A stretch of DNA of 13,252 nucleotides from an uncultured Collinsella sp. (GCA_958429225.1 CAUAJB010000056.1:1-13252), one strand, 5' to 3'; positions 1 to 7,065 are shown, counted from the stretch's first letter. Numbers and translations are program-made. Notes: generated from the letters alone by a model not told the origin.

Positions 1-33
1 GGAGCGCGGCTCCACAAGCGATCCGTCACTTAA
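1..33 (+). CDS. Possible C-terminal tail of an upstream gene (partial)
   Basis: Frame 1 reads ten sense codons (GARLHKRSVT) and then TAA at 31-33, two bases before a strong terminator hairpin. A stop codon followed at once by a terminator is what the end of a plus-strand gene looks like. Ten residues are too few to identify a family, and the reading could be chance. Confidence 0.25.
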   Translation, partial: GARLHKRSVT

Positions 34-34
34 C

Positions 35-73
35 AAAAGACCCTGCAGCTCGCACGCGCTGCAGGGTCTTTTT
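35..73. terminator. Bidirectional intrinsic terminator between ridA and the left-edge gene
   Basis: A perfect 15-bp stem pairs 35-49 (AAAAGACCCTGCAGC) with 58-72 around an 8-base loop. The plus strand ends in a run of five T (69-73). The minus strand ends in TTTT, the complement of 35-38. The structure can stop both a plus-strand transcript from the left edge and the ridA transcript, whose stop codon lies 30 bases to the right. Confidence 0.85.
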
Positions 74-102
74 GCATGTCATGTTTAGTTGTGGCCAACG
101 CC

Positions 103-480
103 TTAGAGAGCGGCGACGACTTCGATCTCGACCAGACCACCAGCCGGAAGGGCGGCAACCTGGAAGGCGCTGCGCGCGGGGAACGGGGCCTCAAACTTGG
201 AGGCGTAGATCTCGTTCACGGCGGCGAAGTCGGCGATGTCGGCCAGGTAGACCGTGGTCTTGACGACATCGGCAAACGTGGCGCCGGCAGCGGTCAGCAG
301 GGCCTCGACGTTGGCGAGGGACTGCTTAGCCTGGGCCTCGACGCCCTCGGGCATCTTGCCGGTCGCGGGATCGATGCCCAGCTGGCCGGACAGGAACACC
401 ATGTTGCCGGTCTGGATACCGGGGGAATACGGGCCGATGGCTGCGGGTGCGTTATCGGAAGACACGACGGTCTTGCTCAT
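103..480 (-). CDS. ridA: RidA/YjgF-family enamine/imine deaminase
   Basis: This 125-residue protein has the usual RidA length. RidA proteins are cytosolic trimers that hydrolyse reactive enamine/imine intermediates, such as 2-aminoacrylate released by PLP enzymes, and so protect PLP-dependent enzymes. Visible family features are the N-terminal GPYSP segment (Tyr18), FLSGQLGIDPATG at 29-42, the PARSAFQV segment with the carboxylate-binding arginine (Arg103), and the C-terminal LVEIEVVA with Glu120, equivalent to the catalytic glutamate. The start at 480 is chosen over a longer upstream reading (to 666) because AAGGAG (487-492) lies six bases before this ATG and the family begins here. The gene stands alone, divergent from the U32 gene, and ends at the hairpin at 35-73. 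The family assignment is secure; the physiological substrate is inferred. Confidence 0.95.
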   Translation of the reverse strand: MSKTVVSSDNAPAAIGPYSPGIQTGNMVFLSGQLGIDPATGKMPEGVEAQAKQSLANVEALLTAAGATFADVVKTTVYLADIADFAAVNEIYASKFEAPFPARSAFQVAALPAGGLVEIEVVAAL

Positions 481-568
481 GTTTTTCTCCTTACAATCAA
501 ATTGAGAGCGTGAGCGCGGCGTTCGCACCGGGAGGCACAGTTCGGTCTGAACACCGCGCTTGATTGGG

Positions 569-597
569 ATAGTACTCAAGGTTTCTGTTTGATGCAA
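569..597 (-). promoter_or_regulatory. Candidate ridA promoter
   Basis: On the minus strand TTGCAT (592-597) and TACTAT (569-574) are separated by exactly 17 bases, inside a locally AT-rich stretch (about 570-630) of an otherwise GC-rich region. This would give a 5' leader of roughly 80 bases before ridA. The -35 and -10 boxes match the sigma-70 consensus only in part. Confidence 0.45.
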
Positions 598-741
598 GAA
601 TATTATCAGCTTGCGAGAATATTTTATCGCCCAACGGTTTCCCCGAACCGCTGAACGGTTCTCCACGAGGTCAGCCAGCCCAAGCTGCTGAAGACTTTAT
701 CCCGCTTGGAGCACGGGCATCGCCTGCCGCAACGGCACCAC

Positions 742-747
742 TATACT
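742..747 (+). promoter_or_regulatory. Candidate -10 box for the U32/pseudouridine synthase unit
   Basis: TATACT lies 33 bases before the ATG at 780 and is the best -10-like hexamer in the divergent intergenic region 481-779. I see no convincing -35 box at 16-18 bases upstream, so the call is weak. The rest of this 299-base gap holds the ridA promoter candidate and a short set of alternative hairpins at 635-661. Confidence 0.22.
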
Positions 748-779
748 TTTGAATATCTGAGCATTTTGAAAGGCAGGAT

Positions 780-3272
780 ATGACCGCAACCGCCAGTCGA
801 ACCACCAACCGCAGACCCGAGCTTTTGGCGCCCGCCGGAGGGCCCGAGCCCTTTGCCGCCGCACTCGCTGCCGGGGCAGACGCCATCTACTGCGGCATGG
901 GCAGCTTCAACGCCCGCCGCAAGGCCACCAACTTTACCGACGAGGCCTTTGAGCAGGCCTGCCGAGCCGCACATCTAGCCGGGTCGCGCGTCTACGTCAC
1001 GGTCAACATCGTCATCAAGCAGTCCGAGATGGATGATGCGCTGCAACTCATCCATCGCTGCTCCACGCTGGGCGCCGACGCCTTCATCATCCAGGACTGG
1101 GGTCTGTTCTTTGAGGTCAAGCGCACGATGCCCGGCATCGAGACGCACATCTCAACCCAAGCAAACATCCACGACGACCGCGGAACCCTTTGGTGCCGCG
1201 AGCAGGGCGCCGACCGCGTGACTCTCTCGCGCGAGCTTTCCATCGACGAGATTGCCGCCATTCACGATGCCGCGCCCGATGTGGACCTTGAGGTCTTTAG
1301 CCACGGCGCCATCTGCTTTTGCTACTCGGGCCTATGCCTGCTTTCGAGCTTTGCCATGGCGGGCCGCTCGGCCAACCGCGGCATGTGCGCTCAGCCCTGC
1401 CGCCTGCCCTACGAGCTGATCGACGAGAACGGTCGCGCGCTCTCCCCCGCTGGCCGCGAGCGTGCGCTATGCCCGCGTGACACCAACACCTCACAGCTTG
1501 TTCGCCGTCTGTATGACGCCGGCGCCGCATCGCTCAAGCTCGAGGGCCGCATGAAGGCGCCCGATTACGTGTACTCCATCGTTGATGTGTATCGTCATCA
1601 GATTGATGACATGCTGGCCGATGTTTCGACCTCCAAGGATGAGGATGCAGCCCGCCAGCGCCAGCTCAAGCGTTGCTTTAACCGCGACTTTACGCATGCC
1701 TATCAGGACGGCACCTCGGGCGACGAGATGATGAGCTACGAGCGTTCCAACAACCGCGGCCAGATTGTGGGCACGGTGCTGGGCAGCCGCCTGGCCAACC
1801 GCGACGTGCGTGGCCTCAAGCCTGACGACCGCCGTCGCCGTGCCGCCATCGCCCGCATTAAGCTGTTTGAGCCCGTGGGCAAGGGCGACCTGCTGGAGCT
1901 TCGTCACGACGATGAGTTCGACCAATTCCTAACCACCATCGCCGCCGATGATGCCGCTGCTGGCGATGTTATCGAGTGTCGCGTGCCCCGTAGCATGCCC
2001 GAGGGCTGCCGCGTGCGCGTGATTCGAAGCCAGCGCGCCATCGACGCCGCCGGCGCCGCGCTCAAGCGCGATGTGCTGCGCCGCCGCGCCGTAGACGTGT
2101 CCGTTGTGGCGCGTCTGGGCGAGCCGTTTGCCGTTACGCTCACCTGTTGCGACGATCCTTCGCTTACGGCCACGGCCACGGGCTTTACCGTCGAGGTTGC
2201 CAAGACCCGCGCCGTCGAGGCATCCGATCTGGTTGAGCACGTCGGGCGCATGGGCTCCTCTCCCTTTGAGGCCGCAAGCTTTGATGTGGCGCTCGACGAG
2301 GGCTGTGGCATGGGCTTCTCCGCCGTACATAAGGTGCGCGCCGCCGCTTGCAGGGCGCTGGAAAAGGCCATTCTGGCATCCTACGAGGAGCGCGCGAAAA
2401 CGCTTGAGTTGCCGGTGCTCGACAAATTTACGCGCCCCATGCCCGCACACTACCGCGATGAGCCGCAGATCTGCGTAACCGCCACCTCGCTCGAGGCCGC
2501 CGAGGCCGCTCGCGCCGAGGGTGCAACGCGCATCTACATGACCACCGACGCGCTCGATGCGGCCGAACTCTCCCCCGCCGATGCGTTTGAGCAGGGCATC
2601 GTACCCGTACTCGACGAGGTCTGCCGCGCCGTTGACCACGTACGCGTCGACCCGTGGGTTGTTGCCGGCGCCACGGTCGCTATTGGCAACATCTCTGAGC
2701 TTGCCCTGGCCGCCCAGGTTGGCGCCACGGCCGAGATTCGCTCTTGCCTGCCGGTGCACAACACGCCCTGCATGGAGGCGCTTGCCGAGCGCGGAGCCGA
2801 TGCGTTTTGGCTCTCGCCCGAGATCACACTCGACGAGATTGTCTCGCTCGGCGCCGCCGCGCCCGCGGCTCTGGGCATCACCGTCTTTGGTCGCCCGCGC
2901 GTCATGACAAGCGAGCATTGCATTCTGCAGGTTGCCAACGGCTGTATCCACGATTGTGCCAACTGCCGCCTGCGTGCCCGCAAGCTCTCGCTCAAGAATA
3001 TCGACGGCAAGGTCATGCCCGTCCGCACCGACATCCACGGCCGCTCTCGCCTGTACGATGCCTACCCCATCGACCTTACGCCGCAGGTTCCCCAGCTGCT
3101 CGATGCCGGCGTCCGTCGTCTCATGGTGGACGGAACCTTGCTCGAGGCCGATGAGATTGGCCGTGCCGTCGCTCGCGTCCGCCGCGCCATCGAGGCTGCG
3201 CAGGCCGGCCGTAAGCCCGCCGCCCGCCTGCGCGGGGCGACCTCGGGCTGCATGTTTGTGGGAATTAGCTAA
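780..3272 (+). CDS. Peptidase U32 / DUF3656 family protein, RlhA/TrhP-like RNA hydroxylation enzyme
   Basis: This 830-residue protein belongs to family U32. Despite the name, characterised members (RlhA, TrhP, UbiU/UbiV) are iron-sulfur proteins that support prephenate- or O2-independent hydroxylation of 23S rRNA, tRNA or ubiquinone precursors. It begins with the typical ELLAPAG (14-20) and GADAIYCG barrel start. The U32 signature lies at about 171-210 (EVFSHGAICF, then SANRGMCAQPCRLPY). Cys179, Cys186 and Cys203 have the 7- and 17-residue spacing of the UbiU cluster ligands; Cys207 or Cys231 could supply the fourth. A DUF3656-like middle covers roughly 390-530 (MGFSAVHKVRAAACRALE). A second half-barrel follows, with a Cys cluster at 714, 722, 726 and 729. 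Long DUF3656-containing members are RlhA-like, so 23S rRNA is the likeliest target, though tRNA is possible. An AAAGGCAGG ribosome site supports this ATG. A pseudouridine synthase follows 15 bases downstream. Confidence 0.88.
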   Translation: MTATASRTTNRRPELLAPAGGPEPFAAALAAGADAIYCGMGSFNARRKATNFTDEAFEQACRAAHLAGSRVYVTVNIVIKQSEMDDALQLIHRCSTLGADAFIIQDWGLFFEVKRTMPGIETHISTQANIHDDRGTLWCREQGADRVTLSRELSIDEIAAIHDAAPDVDLEVFSHGAICFCYSGLCLLSSFAMAGRSANRGMCAQPCRLPYELIDENGRALSPAGRERALCPRDTNTSQLVRRLYDAGAASLKLEGRMKAPDYVYSIVDVYRHQIDDMLADVSTSKDEDAARQRQLKRCFNRDFTHAYQDGTSGDEMMSYERSNNRGQIVGTVLGSRLANRDVRGLKPDDRRRRAAIARIKLFEPVGKGDLLELRHDDEFDQFLTTIAADDAAAGDVIECRVPRSMPEGCRVRVIRSQRAIDAAGAALKRDVLRRRAVDVSVVARLGEPFAVTLTCCDDPSLTATATGFTVEVAKTRAVEASDLVEHVGRMGSSPFEAASFDVALDEGCGMGFSAVHKVRAAACRALEKAILASYEERAKTLELPVLDKFTRPMPAHYRDEPQICVTATSLEAAEAARAEGATRIYMTTDALDAAELSPADAFEQGIVPVLDEVCRAVDHVRVDPWVVAGATVAIGNISELALAAQVGATAEIRSCLPVHNTPCMEALAERGADAFWLSPEITLDEIVSLGAAAPAALGITVFGRPRVMTSEHCILQVANGCIHDCANCRLRARKLSLKNIDGKVMPVRTDIHGRSRLYDAYPIDLTPQVPQLLDAGVRRLMVDGTLLEADEIGRAVARVRRAIEAAQAGRKPAARLRGATSGCMFVGIS

Positions 3273-3287
3273 CCGAAAGGCTTACAC

Positions 3288-3947
3288 GTGAACGAAGAAC
3301 CTCAAGTCCTCTACTGCGACGCCTGGCTCATGGCCATCGATAAGCCCGCCGGCATGATCGTCCACGGCGATGGCACCGGTGAGCGCACACTTACCGACTA
3401 CGCCAGCGACCTTTTGCTGGCGATGGGCGACGGCTTTGCCGCGACTGACATGCAGCCGCTCAACCGCTTGGACCGCGACACCACCGGCGTGGTGTTGTTC
3501 TCGCTCGACAAGCAGACGCAGCCTGCTTTTGACCAGATGGTGATCGATCACGCCTTCGAAAAGCACTATCTGGCGCTCGCCGAGGGCAAGATCGACTGGA
3601 ACGAAAAGCTCATCGACAAGCCCATCGCCCGCGACCGTCACGACAGCCGAAAGATGCGCGTCGGCGCCAGCGGCAAGCCGTCTCAAACGCGCGTGAAGGT
3701 GCTCAAACGTCTTAAGAGCCGTCGTGGCCTGCCCACGCGCTCGTATATCGATGTCGAGTTGCTCACCGGCCGCAAGCACCAAATCCGTGTGCATCTGGCG
3801 AGCGAGCGTCATCCCCTGGTTGGCGACGACCTGTACGGAACGCCGCGCCCCTGCGGCCTGATGCTCCACGCCCACAGCGTGTCCTTCACGCATCCCGTAA
3901 CCGGCGAGCACATCCACATCGAAGCCCCCTGCCCCTGGGAGCCCTAA
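3288..3947 (+). CDS. RluA-family RNA pseudouridine synthase
   Basis: This 219-residue enzyme should isomerise specific uridines in rRNA or tRNA to pseudouridine. The catalytic motif is LNRLDRDTTGVVLF (58-71), with Asp62 as the nucleophilic aspartate of the RluA HRLDxxTSG motif. GRKHQIRVHLA (161-171) and HPLVGDDLYG (175-184) are the other family hallmarks. There is no N-terminal S4 domain: the protein opens directly into VLYCDAWLMAIDKPAGM, as in short RluA/TruC-type enzymes, so the target cannot be told from sequence. The start is GTG, supported by AAAGG (3276-3280) seven bases upstream. The gene begins 15 bases after the U32 stop, which indicates co-transcription and suggests a pair of RNA-modifying enzymes. 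It ends just before the terminator at 3950-3986. Confidence 0.93.
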   Translation: MNEEPQVLYCDAWLMAIDKPAGMIVHGDGTGERTLTDYASDLLLAMGDGFAATDMQPLNRLDRDTTGVVLFSLDKQTQPAFDQMVIDHAFEKHYLALAEGKIDWNEKLIDKPIARDRHDSRKMRVGASGKPSQTRVKVLKRLKSRRGLPTRSYIDVELLTGRKHQIRVHLASERHPLVGDDLYGTPRPCGLMLHAHSVSFTHPVTGEHIHIEAPCPWEP

Positions 3948-3949
3948 AG

Positions 3950-3986
3950 CCTGCCGAAAAGGGACAGGTTTATTTTGGCAGGTTTT
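3950..3986 (+). terminator. Intrinsic terminator after the pseudouridine synthase, REP-like in form
   Basis: CCTGCC (3950-3955) pairs with GGCAGG (3977-3982). The stem is extended inward by AAAA (3957-3960) with TTTT (3973-3976) across one bulged G. A TTTT run follows at 3983-3986. It starts three bases after the stop codon and suits termination of the plus-strand unit. The 13-base apical loop begins GGGACAGG, loosely like the GGGACGGAGG core of the REP-like repeats further right; a relation is speculative. Confidence 0.65.
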
Positions 3987-3993
3987 ATCTGGA

Positions 3994-4049
3994 CAAACGT
4001 CAAAACCACCACATAGGTTCCCGCCCCTTCGCGGTGGTTTTGGCGTTTG
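3994..4049. terminator. Long hairpin terminator between convergent genes
   Basis: AAACGTCAAAACCACC (3995-4010) pairs with GGTGGTTTTGGCGTTT (4033-4048) over 16 bp with a single G-T wobble; one further C-G pair closes the base (3994/4049). The loop has 22 bases. It sits 15 bases after the DeoR stop codon on the minus strand and downstream of the plus-strand unit, so it probably insulates the two converging transcripts. The T-tracts at its ends are short (TTT). Confidence 0.65.
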
Positions 4050-4063
4050 CCCGTCCCCTGCTG

Positions 4064-4810
4064 TTAGACCGTGATGACGTTGTCCATTGCCCGGTACTTG
4101 GCGGGGACCTCGCCTGCGGTAATAATCGTTGCGTCGCGGAAGTCCGCGAACTTGACGGGCGCCACCATGCCAAATTTACTGGCGTCCGAGATTACGAAGC
4201 GCTTGGCCGTATGGCGCATCGAGATACGCTTTACTTGCGCCTCCTCGATATCGGGCGCCGTGAAGCCCTGCTCGGCGGCAATGCCGTTAGAGCCCCAAAA
4301 GCCACAGTTGAAGTTGTAGCGGTCTAAGGTTGCCAAGGCATCGGGGCCAACGAGCGCCTCGGTCTCGGGTTTGAGCTCGCCGCCCAGCACCACGGTACGC
4401 ATGCCGCGCAAAGCAAGGCGTTGAGCATGGAGCACGGAATCGGTCACATAGGTGACATCTTCAAGGTGTGGAAGATGCTCGATGAGCCTGAGCGTCGTCG
4501 AGCCCGAGTCGATGTATACAAAGCTCTCAGGCTCCACAAGCGCCGCCGCACGGGCGCAGATACGCTCCTTGTCATCGTTATGGAGGTCGCTGCGCTCATT
4601 AAGCGTTAGGTCGCGCGTCACGTGCGCGCGCTCAAGACTCGTCGCCCCACCGTGGACCTTGGCGATGCGATGCGCTCGGTCGAGCGTCTGCAGGTCGCGC
4701 CGAATAGTAGACGCCGTCACGCCCAGGGTATCGGCAAGCTCCGGCACAGTGACCGAGCCTGCCTGCTGCACCATCGACACAATCGCGTTGAGCCTATCCT
4801 CCGCAAGCAT
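4064..4810 (-). CDS. DeoR/GlpR-family transcriptional repressor
   Basis: This 248-residue protein has the normal DeoR length and layout. The N-terminal winged helix-turn-helix is at about 4-58, with VTVPELADTLGVTASTIRRD (20-39) as the recognition unit and KVHGGA as the wing. The C-terminal DeoR sensor domain shows YIDSGSTTLRLIEHL (99-113), VVLGGEL (140-146), GSNGI (173-177) and SDASKFG (208-214), all conserved around the sugar-phosphate pocket of the family. Such repressors are released from DNA by phosphorylated sugars or related intermediates. ATG 4810 lies 3 bases beyond the stop of the oxidoreductase, with a GAGGAGGAG ribosome site inside that gene's end, so the two are translated from one message. 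The regulator probably controls its own operon through the repeat clusters at 5954-5983 and 6036-6062. The inducer is unknown. Confidence 0.93.
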   Translation of the reverse strand: MLAEDRLNAIVSMVQQAGSVTVPELADTLGVTASTIRRDLQTLDRAHRIAKVHGGATSLERAHVTRDLTLNERSDLHNDDKERICARAAALVEPESFVYIDSGSTTLRLIEHLPHLEDVTYVTDSVLHAQRLALRGMRTVVLGGELKPETEALVGPDALATLDRYNFNCGFWGSNGIAAEQGFTAPDIEEAQVKRISMRHTAKRFVISDASKFGMVAPVKFADFRDATIITAGEVPAKYRAMDNVITV

Positions 4811-4813
4811 CGC

Positions 4814-5893
4814 TTACTCCTCCTCGGGGTACACAACTCCCCAGTCGGCGCGAAGCTTGGTCATAAGCTCCATAACATCAGAAGCATAGCCCAGAAGCTC
4901 ACGCTTCGAATCATCGCCGGCAACGGCCTTCTCCAGGTCGGCCATCTCGTAGCACAGAGCGTATGCCTCGGTGCCGGCGTGGACCTCCTCGCGGTGGCCG
5001 TCCGCAGTCCACACGATGGTCGCGTGATCGGCACGCGGATATTCGTTGACCTCGATATAACACTTGTCGAAGCTAATGACCGAACGCTTGGGCTGCTTGG
5101 AGTGGAGCGTGAGGCTCACCACGCCCAGCTGCTGTTCGGCATTACGGCAGACGATGCCGCCCGCAACGTCAACACCGGTCTCACAGGTGTTGCCCAGCGA
5201 AACGACCTCAGCGGGCTGGCTTGCCATAAAGAGGCGCATGACGGACAGGGCATAGACGCCAATATCGAGCATGGCACCGCCAGCAAGGTTGCGATTGTAA
5301 AAGCGATTGGTCAGATCGCCGTACTCCTTGTAGCTGCCAAAGTTGAGCTGGGCGAGGTTCATGCGTCCAAAGTCGCCGGCATCCATGCGGCGGCGCAGCT
5401 CCTGATACAAGGGCATGTGAAGCACCGTGGTGGCATCCATAAGGACCACGTTGTGCTCATCGGCGATGGCACGGGCCTCGTCGAGCTCGGCAGAGTTGAG
5501 GGTAATGGCCTTCTCGCAGAGCACGTGCTTGCCGGCGGCCAGCGCGGCACGCAGGTAAGTGATGTGAGTGTTGTGCGGCGTGGTGATATAGACTGCGTCA
5601 ATGTTCGGATCGGCATAGAGGTCCTCGACCGTTTCATAGACCTTCTCAACGCCATGCTGCTCTGCAAAAGCCTGAGCCTTGGACAGTGTGCGGTTGGCAA
5701 CGCCCGCAAGCTTGCGGCCGGCAAGAGCGAGAGACTGGGCCATCTGGTTGGCGATAACGCCGCACCCGATCACAGCCCAACGAAGCTCGGGAGCCGTAAA
5801 AATGTCGTTAGGAAACGGCTTGTCCTGGACCGAAGCGAACGCTGCTTTTGCGGCTGCCGCGGAGTCGAGTGGAGCCTGCTTGGAATCTGCCAT
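4814..5893 (-). CDS. Gfo/Idh/MocA-family NAD(P)-dependent oxidoreductase
   Basis: This 359-residue protein has the two domains of the family. The Rossmann fold carries WAVIGCGVIANQMAQSL (39-55) with the GxGxxA dinucleotide loop, and AVYITTPHNTH (100-110). The catalytic lysine is Lys128 in CEKAITLN; most relatives have EKP, here EKA. GGAMLDIGVYAL (205-216) is the second-domain segment that usually carries the substrate-facing Asp and Tyr/His. About 35 residues precede the Rossmann fold, longer than usual. The start at 5893 is set by AGGAGG (5899-5904) five bases upstream; an open reading up to 5950 lacks such a site. Members oxidise or reduce sugars, inositols, dihydrodiols and similar polyols; I cannot name the substrate. 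It is the first gene of a two-gene unit with the DeoR repressor. Confidence 0.92.
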   Translation of the reverse strand: MADSKQAPLDSAAAAKAAFASVQDKPFPNDIFTAPELRWAVIGCGVIANQMAQSLALAGRKLAGVANRTLSKAQAFAEQHGVEKVYETVEDLYADPNIDAVYITTPHNTHITYLRAALAAGKHVLCEKAITLNSAELDEARAIADEHNVVLMDATTVLHMPLYQELRRRMDAGDFGRMNLAQLNFGSYKEYGDLTNRFYNRNLAGGAMLDIGVYALSVMRLFMASQPAEVVSLGNTCETGVDVAGGIVCRNAEQQLGVVSLTLHSKQPKRSVISFDKCYIEVNEYPRADHATIVWTADGHREEVHAGTEAYALCYEMADLEKAVAGDDSKRELLGYASDVMELMTKLRADWGVVYPEEE

Positions 5894-5953
5894 ATGTGCC
5901 TCCTGAATCATCGGAAGTCCTTCATTTCCAACAGCCCTATATTCGCACAAATA

Positions 5954-5983
5954 CGCGTGTATGTGCGTGCTTCTGCGTGTATT
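5954..5983. promoter_or_regulatory. Three tandem 10-bp direct repeats, candidate DeoR operator (proximal)
   Basis: Read on the plus strand, three consecutive 10-base units begin CGCGTG, TGCGTG and TGCGTG at 5954, 5964 and 5974. The exact 10-base period puts all three half-sites on one face of the helix. The cluster lies 61-90 bases upstream of the oxidoreductase start. DeoR/GlpR regulators commonly bind iterated half-sites, and the repressor is encoded in this operon. Binding is inferred. Confidence 0.5.
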
Positions 5984-6035
5984 ACCGCTAAATGGTCAAA
6001 ATTCAGCAGCAGATGGTGCATATACAGGCATAGTC

Positions 6036-6062
6036 ACGCAATCCTACGCACGTAACTACGCA
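6036..6062. promoter_or_regulatory. Three inverted-orientation TGCGT half-sites, candidate DeoR operator (distal)
   Basis: ACGCA occurs at 6036-6040, 6046-6050 and 6058-6062 on the plus strand, which reads TGCGT on the minus strand at periods of 10 and 12 bases. This is the same half-site as at 5954-5983 but in opposite orientation, with about 52 bases between the clusters. That stretch (5984-6035) includes a minus-strand TTGACC (5993-5998) and would hold the operon's promoter, though I cannot place a good -10 box. Confidence 0.45.
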
Positions 6063-6077
6063 CAAATGCACATCGCC

Positions 6078-6108
6078 TGATCCCTTGGGGACGGAGGAAA
6101 ACGGATCA
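6078..6108 (+). repeat. REP-like repeat, copy A
   Basis: A 31-bp unit begins TGATCCCTTGGGG and ends AAAACGGATCA; its six-base ends (TGATCC and GGATCA) are inverted repeats that can pair. It is identical to copy C and the exact reverse complement of copy D. It lies four bases beyond the transposase stop codon. Confidence 0.85.
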
Positions 6109-6112
6109 TCTT

Positions 6113-6943
6113 TTACGCGGAAAGCTGTGATGATCCGTTAGGGACGGAGGAAAGCGGATCATTTGAGGCGTCCCGCCAGCCAGCAGTTGCCCTTTTAACC
6201 GTTGCCTCACCGAGTCCGCAACAACGCACAAGCTGACCGACTGTCACGCCAGCCTTTCGTGCGCGTATCATGATTGCACTACGTTGATTCTTATCGAGTG
6301 CCTTAATATCGCAGGCATCAAACGGGGCCGCGAAATGTCGAATAAGCTTCATCGCATCTTCGTCTGAAAGCTTTTCACGCATTCCATAAGTTATTGAATC
6401 TAACTTCAGGACATCGTAAAGATGCCTTAGGTATGCGCGCTGATCAACACACAGCGAAGACAGTTCTTGAACTCGGCGCATATCGCAAAACGCAAATTCA
6501 TCATGCCCCAATACAAACGCATTCAGGCTCGACCATCGATATCCAAGAATGGAACCACCATACGCCCTGACGGGGTTTAGATGTACATAATCGATTGCAG
6601 TAAGAAAATGACTGTCATCTAAGACAGGAGTGCTGTAAAAGCGGTCCTGAAACAAATGACCGACACGCTGGTGCCTTGTATTGAAATTAAGCACATATGA
6701 GGAGAGAGCCCGCTTCATTGAGGGAGACATGGCATCCATTGGATCTTCCAATATTAGATGGAAGTGATTGGACATAAAGCACCATGACAAAATCGAGATA
6801 TCCGACTGGCGAAAACACTTTTTGAGACGAAGAAGCAATGCCATGCGATCGTCGTCATCCTCAAAAATGAGCTGATGAGCATTGCCTCTAGCGGTTACAT
6901 GATATAGCCCGGTGGATGACTTTTGACGTGGCTGACGGGACAT
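6113..6943 (-). CDS. REP-associated tyrosine transposase (RAYT, Y1/HUH superfamily)
   Basis: This 276-residue protein has a Y1 transposase domain in residues 1-130. YHVTARGNAHQLIFEDDDDR (14-33) is the N-terminal strand block. SNHFHLILED (58-67) carries the HUH metal-binding pair His60 and His62. SSYVLNFNTRH (81-91) contains Tyr83, the probable nucleophile. GHLFQDRF and YVHLNPVRA (119-127) complete the fold. A C-terminal helix-turn-helix-like region (about 218-252, ending LVRCCGLGEATVKRA) may bind DNA. RAYTs are single-copy, domesticated relatives of IS200/IS605 transposases that cleave and move REP sequences. The start at 6943 is chosen because AAAGGAG (6949-6955) lies five bases upstream; the longer reading to 7063 has no such site. 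The last residues (261-271, NDPLSSVPNGS) are read from REP copy B. Lower GC content than the flanking genes suggests separate ancestry. Confidence 0.93.
   Translation of the reverse strand: MSRQPRQKSSTGLYHVTARGNAHQLIFEDDDDRMALLLRLKKCFRQSDISILSWCFMSNHFHLILEDPMDAMSPSMKRALSSYVLNFNTRHQRVGHLFQDRFYSTPVLDDSHFLTAIDYVHLNPVRAYGGSILGYRWSSLNAFVLGHDEFAFCDMRRVQELSSLCVDQRAYLRHLYDVLKLDSITYGMREKLSDEDAMKLIRHFAAPFDACDIKALDKNQRSAIMIRARKAGVTVGQLVRCCGLGEATVKRATAGWRDASNDPLSSVPNGSSQLSA
6131..6161 (+). repeat. REP-like repeat, copy B, inside the transposase coding end
   Basis: This copy matches copy A at 28 of 31 positions and has seven-base inverted ends (TGATCCG and CGGATCA). It has the same orientation as A and is separated from it by 22 bases. 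On the minus strand it is translated in frame as residues 261-271 of the transposase. The stop codon lies in the 22-base spacer between B and A. Confidence 0.85.
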
Positions 6944-6948
6944 CTTGG

Positions 6949-6955
6949 CTCCTTT
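6949..6955 (-). promoter_or_regulatory. Ribosome binding site that sets the RAYT start
   Basis: AAAGGAG on the minus strand lies five bases before ATG 6943. It rules out the 40-codon upstream extension. I see no strong promoter in the 122 bases between this start and REP copy C. Confidence 0.7.
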
Positions 6956-7065
6956 CGCTGAACGATTTAACGGCGGGCAGTAGCCAATATGCGAAAGTGC
7001 CAAACATGCAAGCCCATGAAAGGTATTACCCGTTTGAAACGAGCCCCATTCCAAATCATGCAAAA

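Noticed and set aside
1929..3038. Minus-strand open reading frame of 369 codons inside the U32 gene
   Set aside because: It mirrors the codon bias of the U32 gene on the other strand, is rich in Gly, Ala and Arg, and lacks any family motif or ribosome site.
5894..5950. Upstream start for the oxidoreductase
   Set aside because: AGGAGG lies immediately before ATG 5893, while the upstream start has no ribosome site and would translate part of the regulatory region.
4622..6055. Plus-strand open reading frame of 477 codons opposite the DeoR and oxidoreductase genes
   Set aside because: It lies antisense to two clearly recognised genes with good ribosome sites. Its protein has no recognisable family features and is typical of frames opposite high-GC genes.
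6944..7063. Forty-codon N-terminal extension of the transposase
   Set aside because: The internal ATG at 6943 has an AAAGGAG site at good spacing and the family N-terminus follows directly; the extension contains no recognisable motif.
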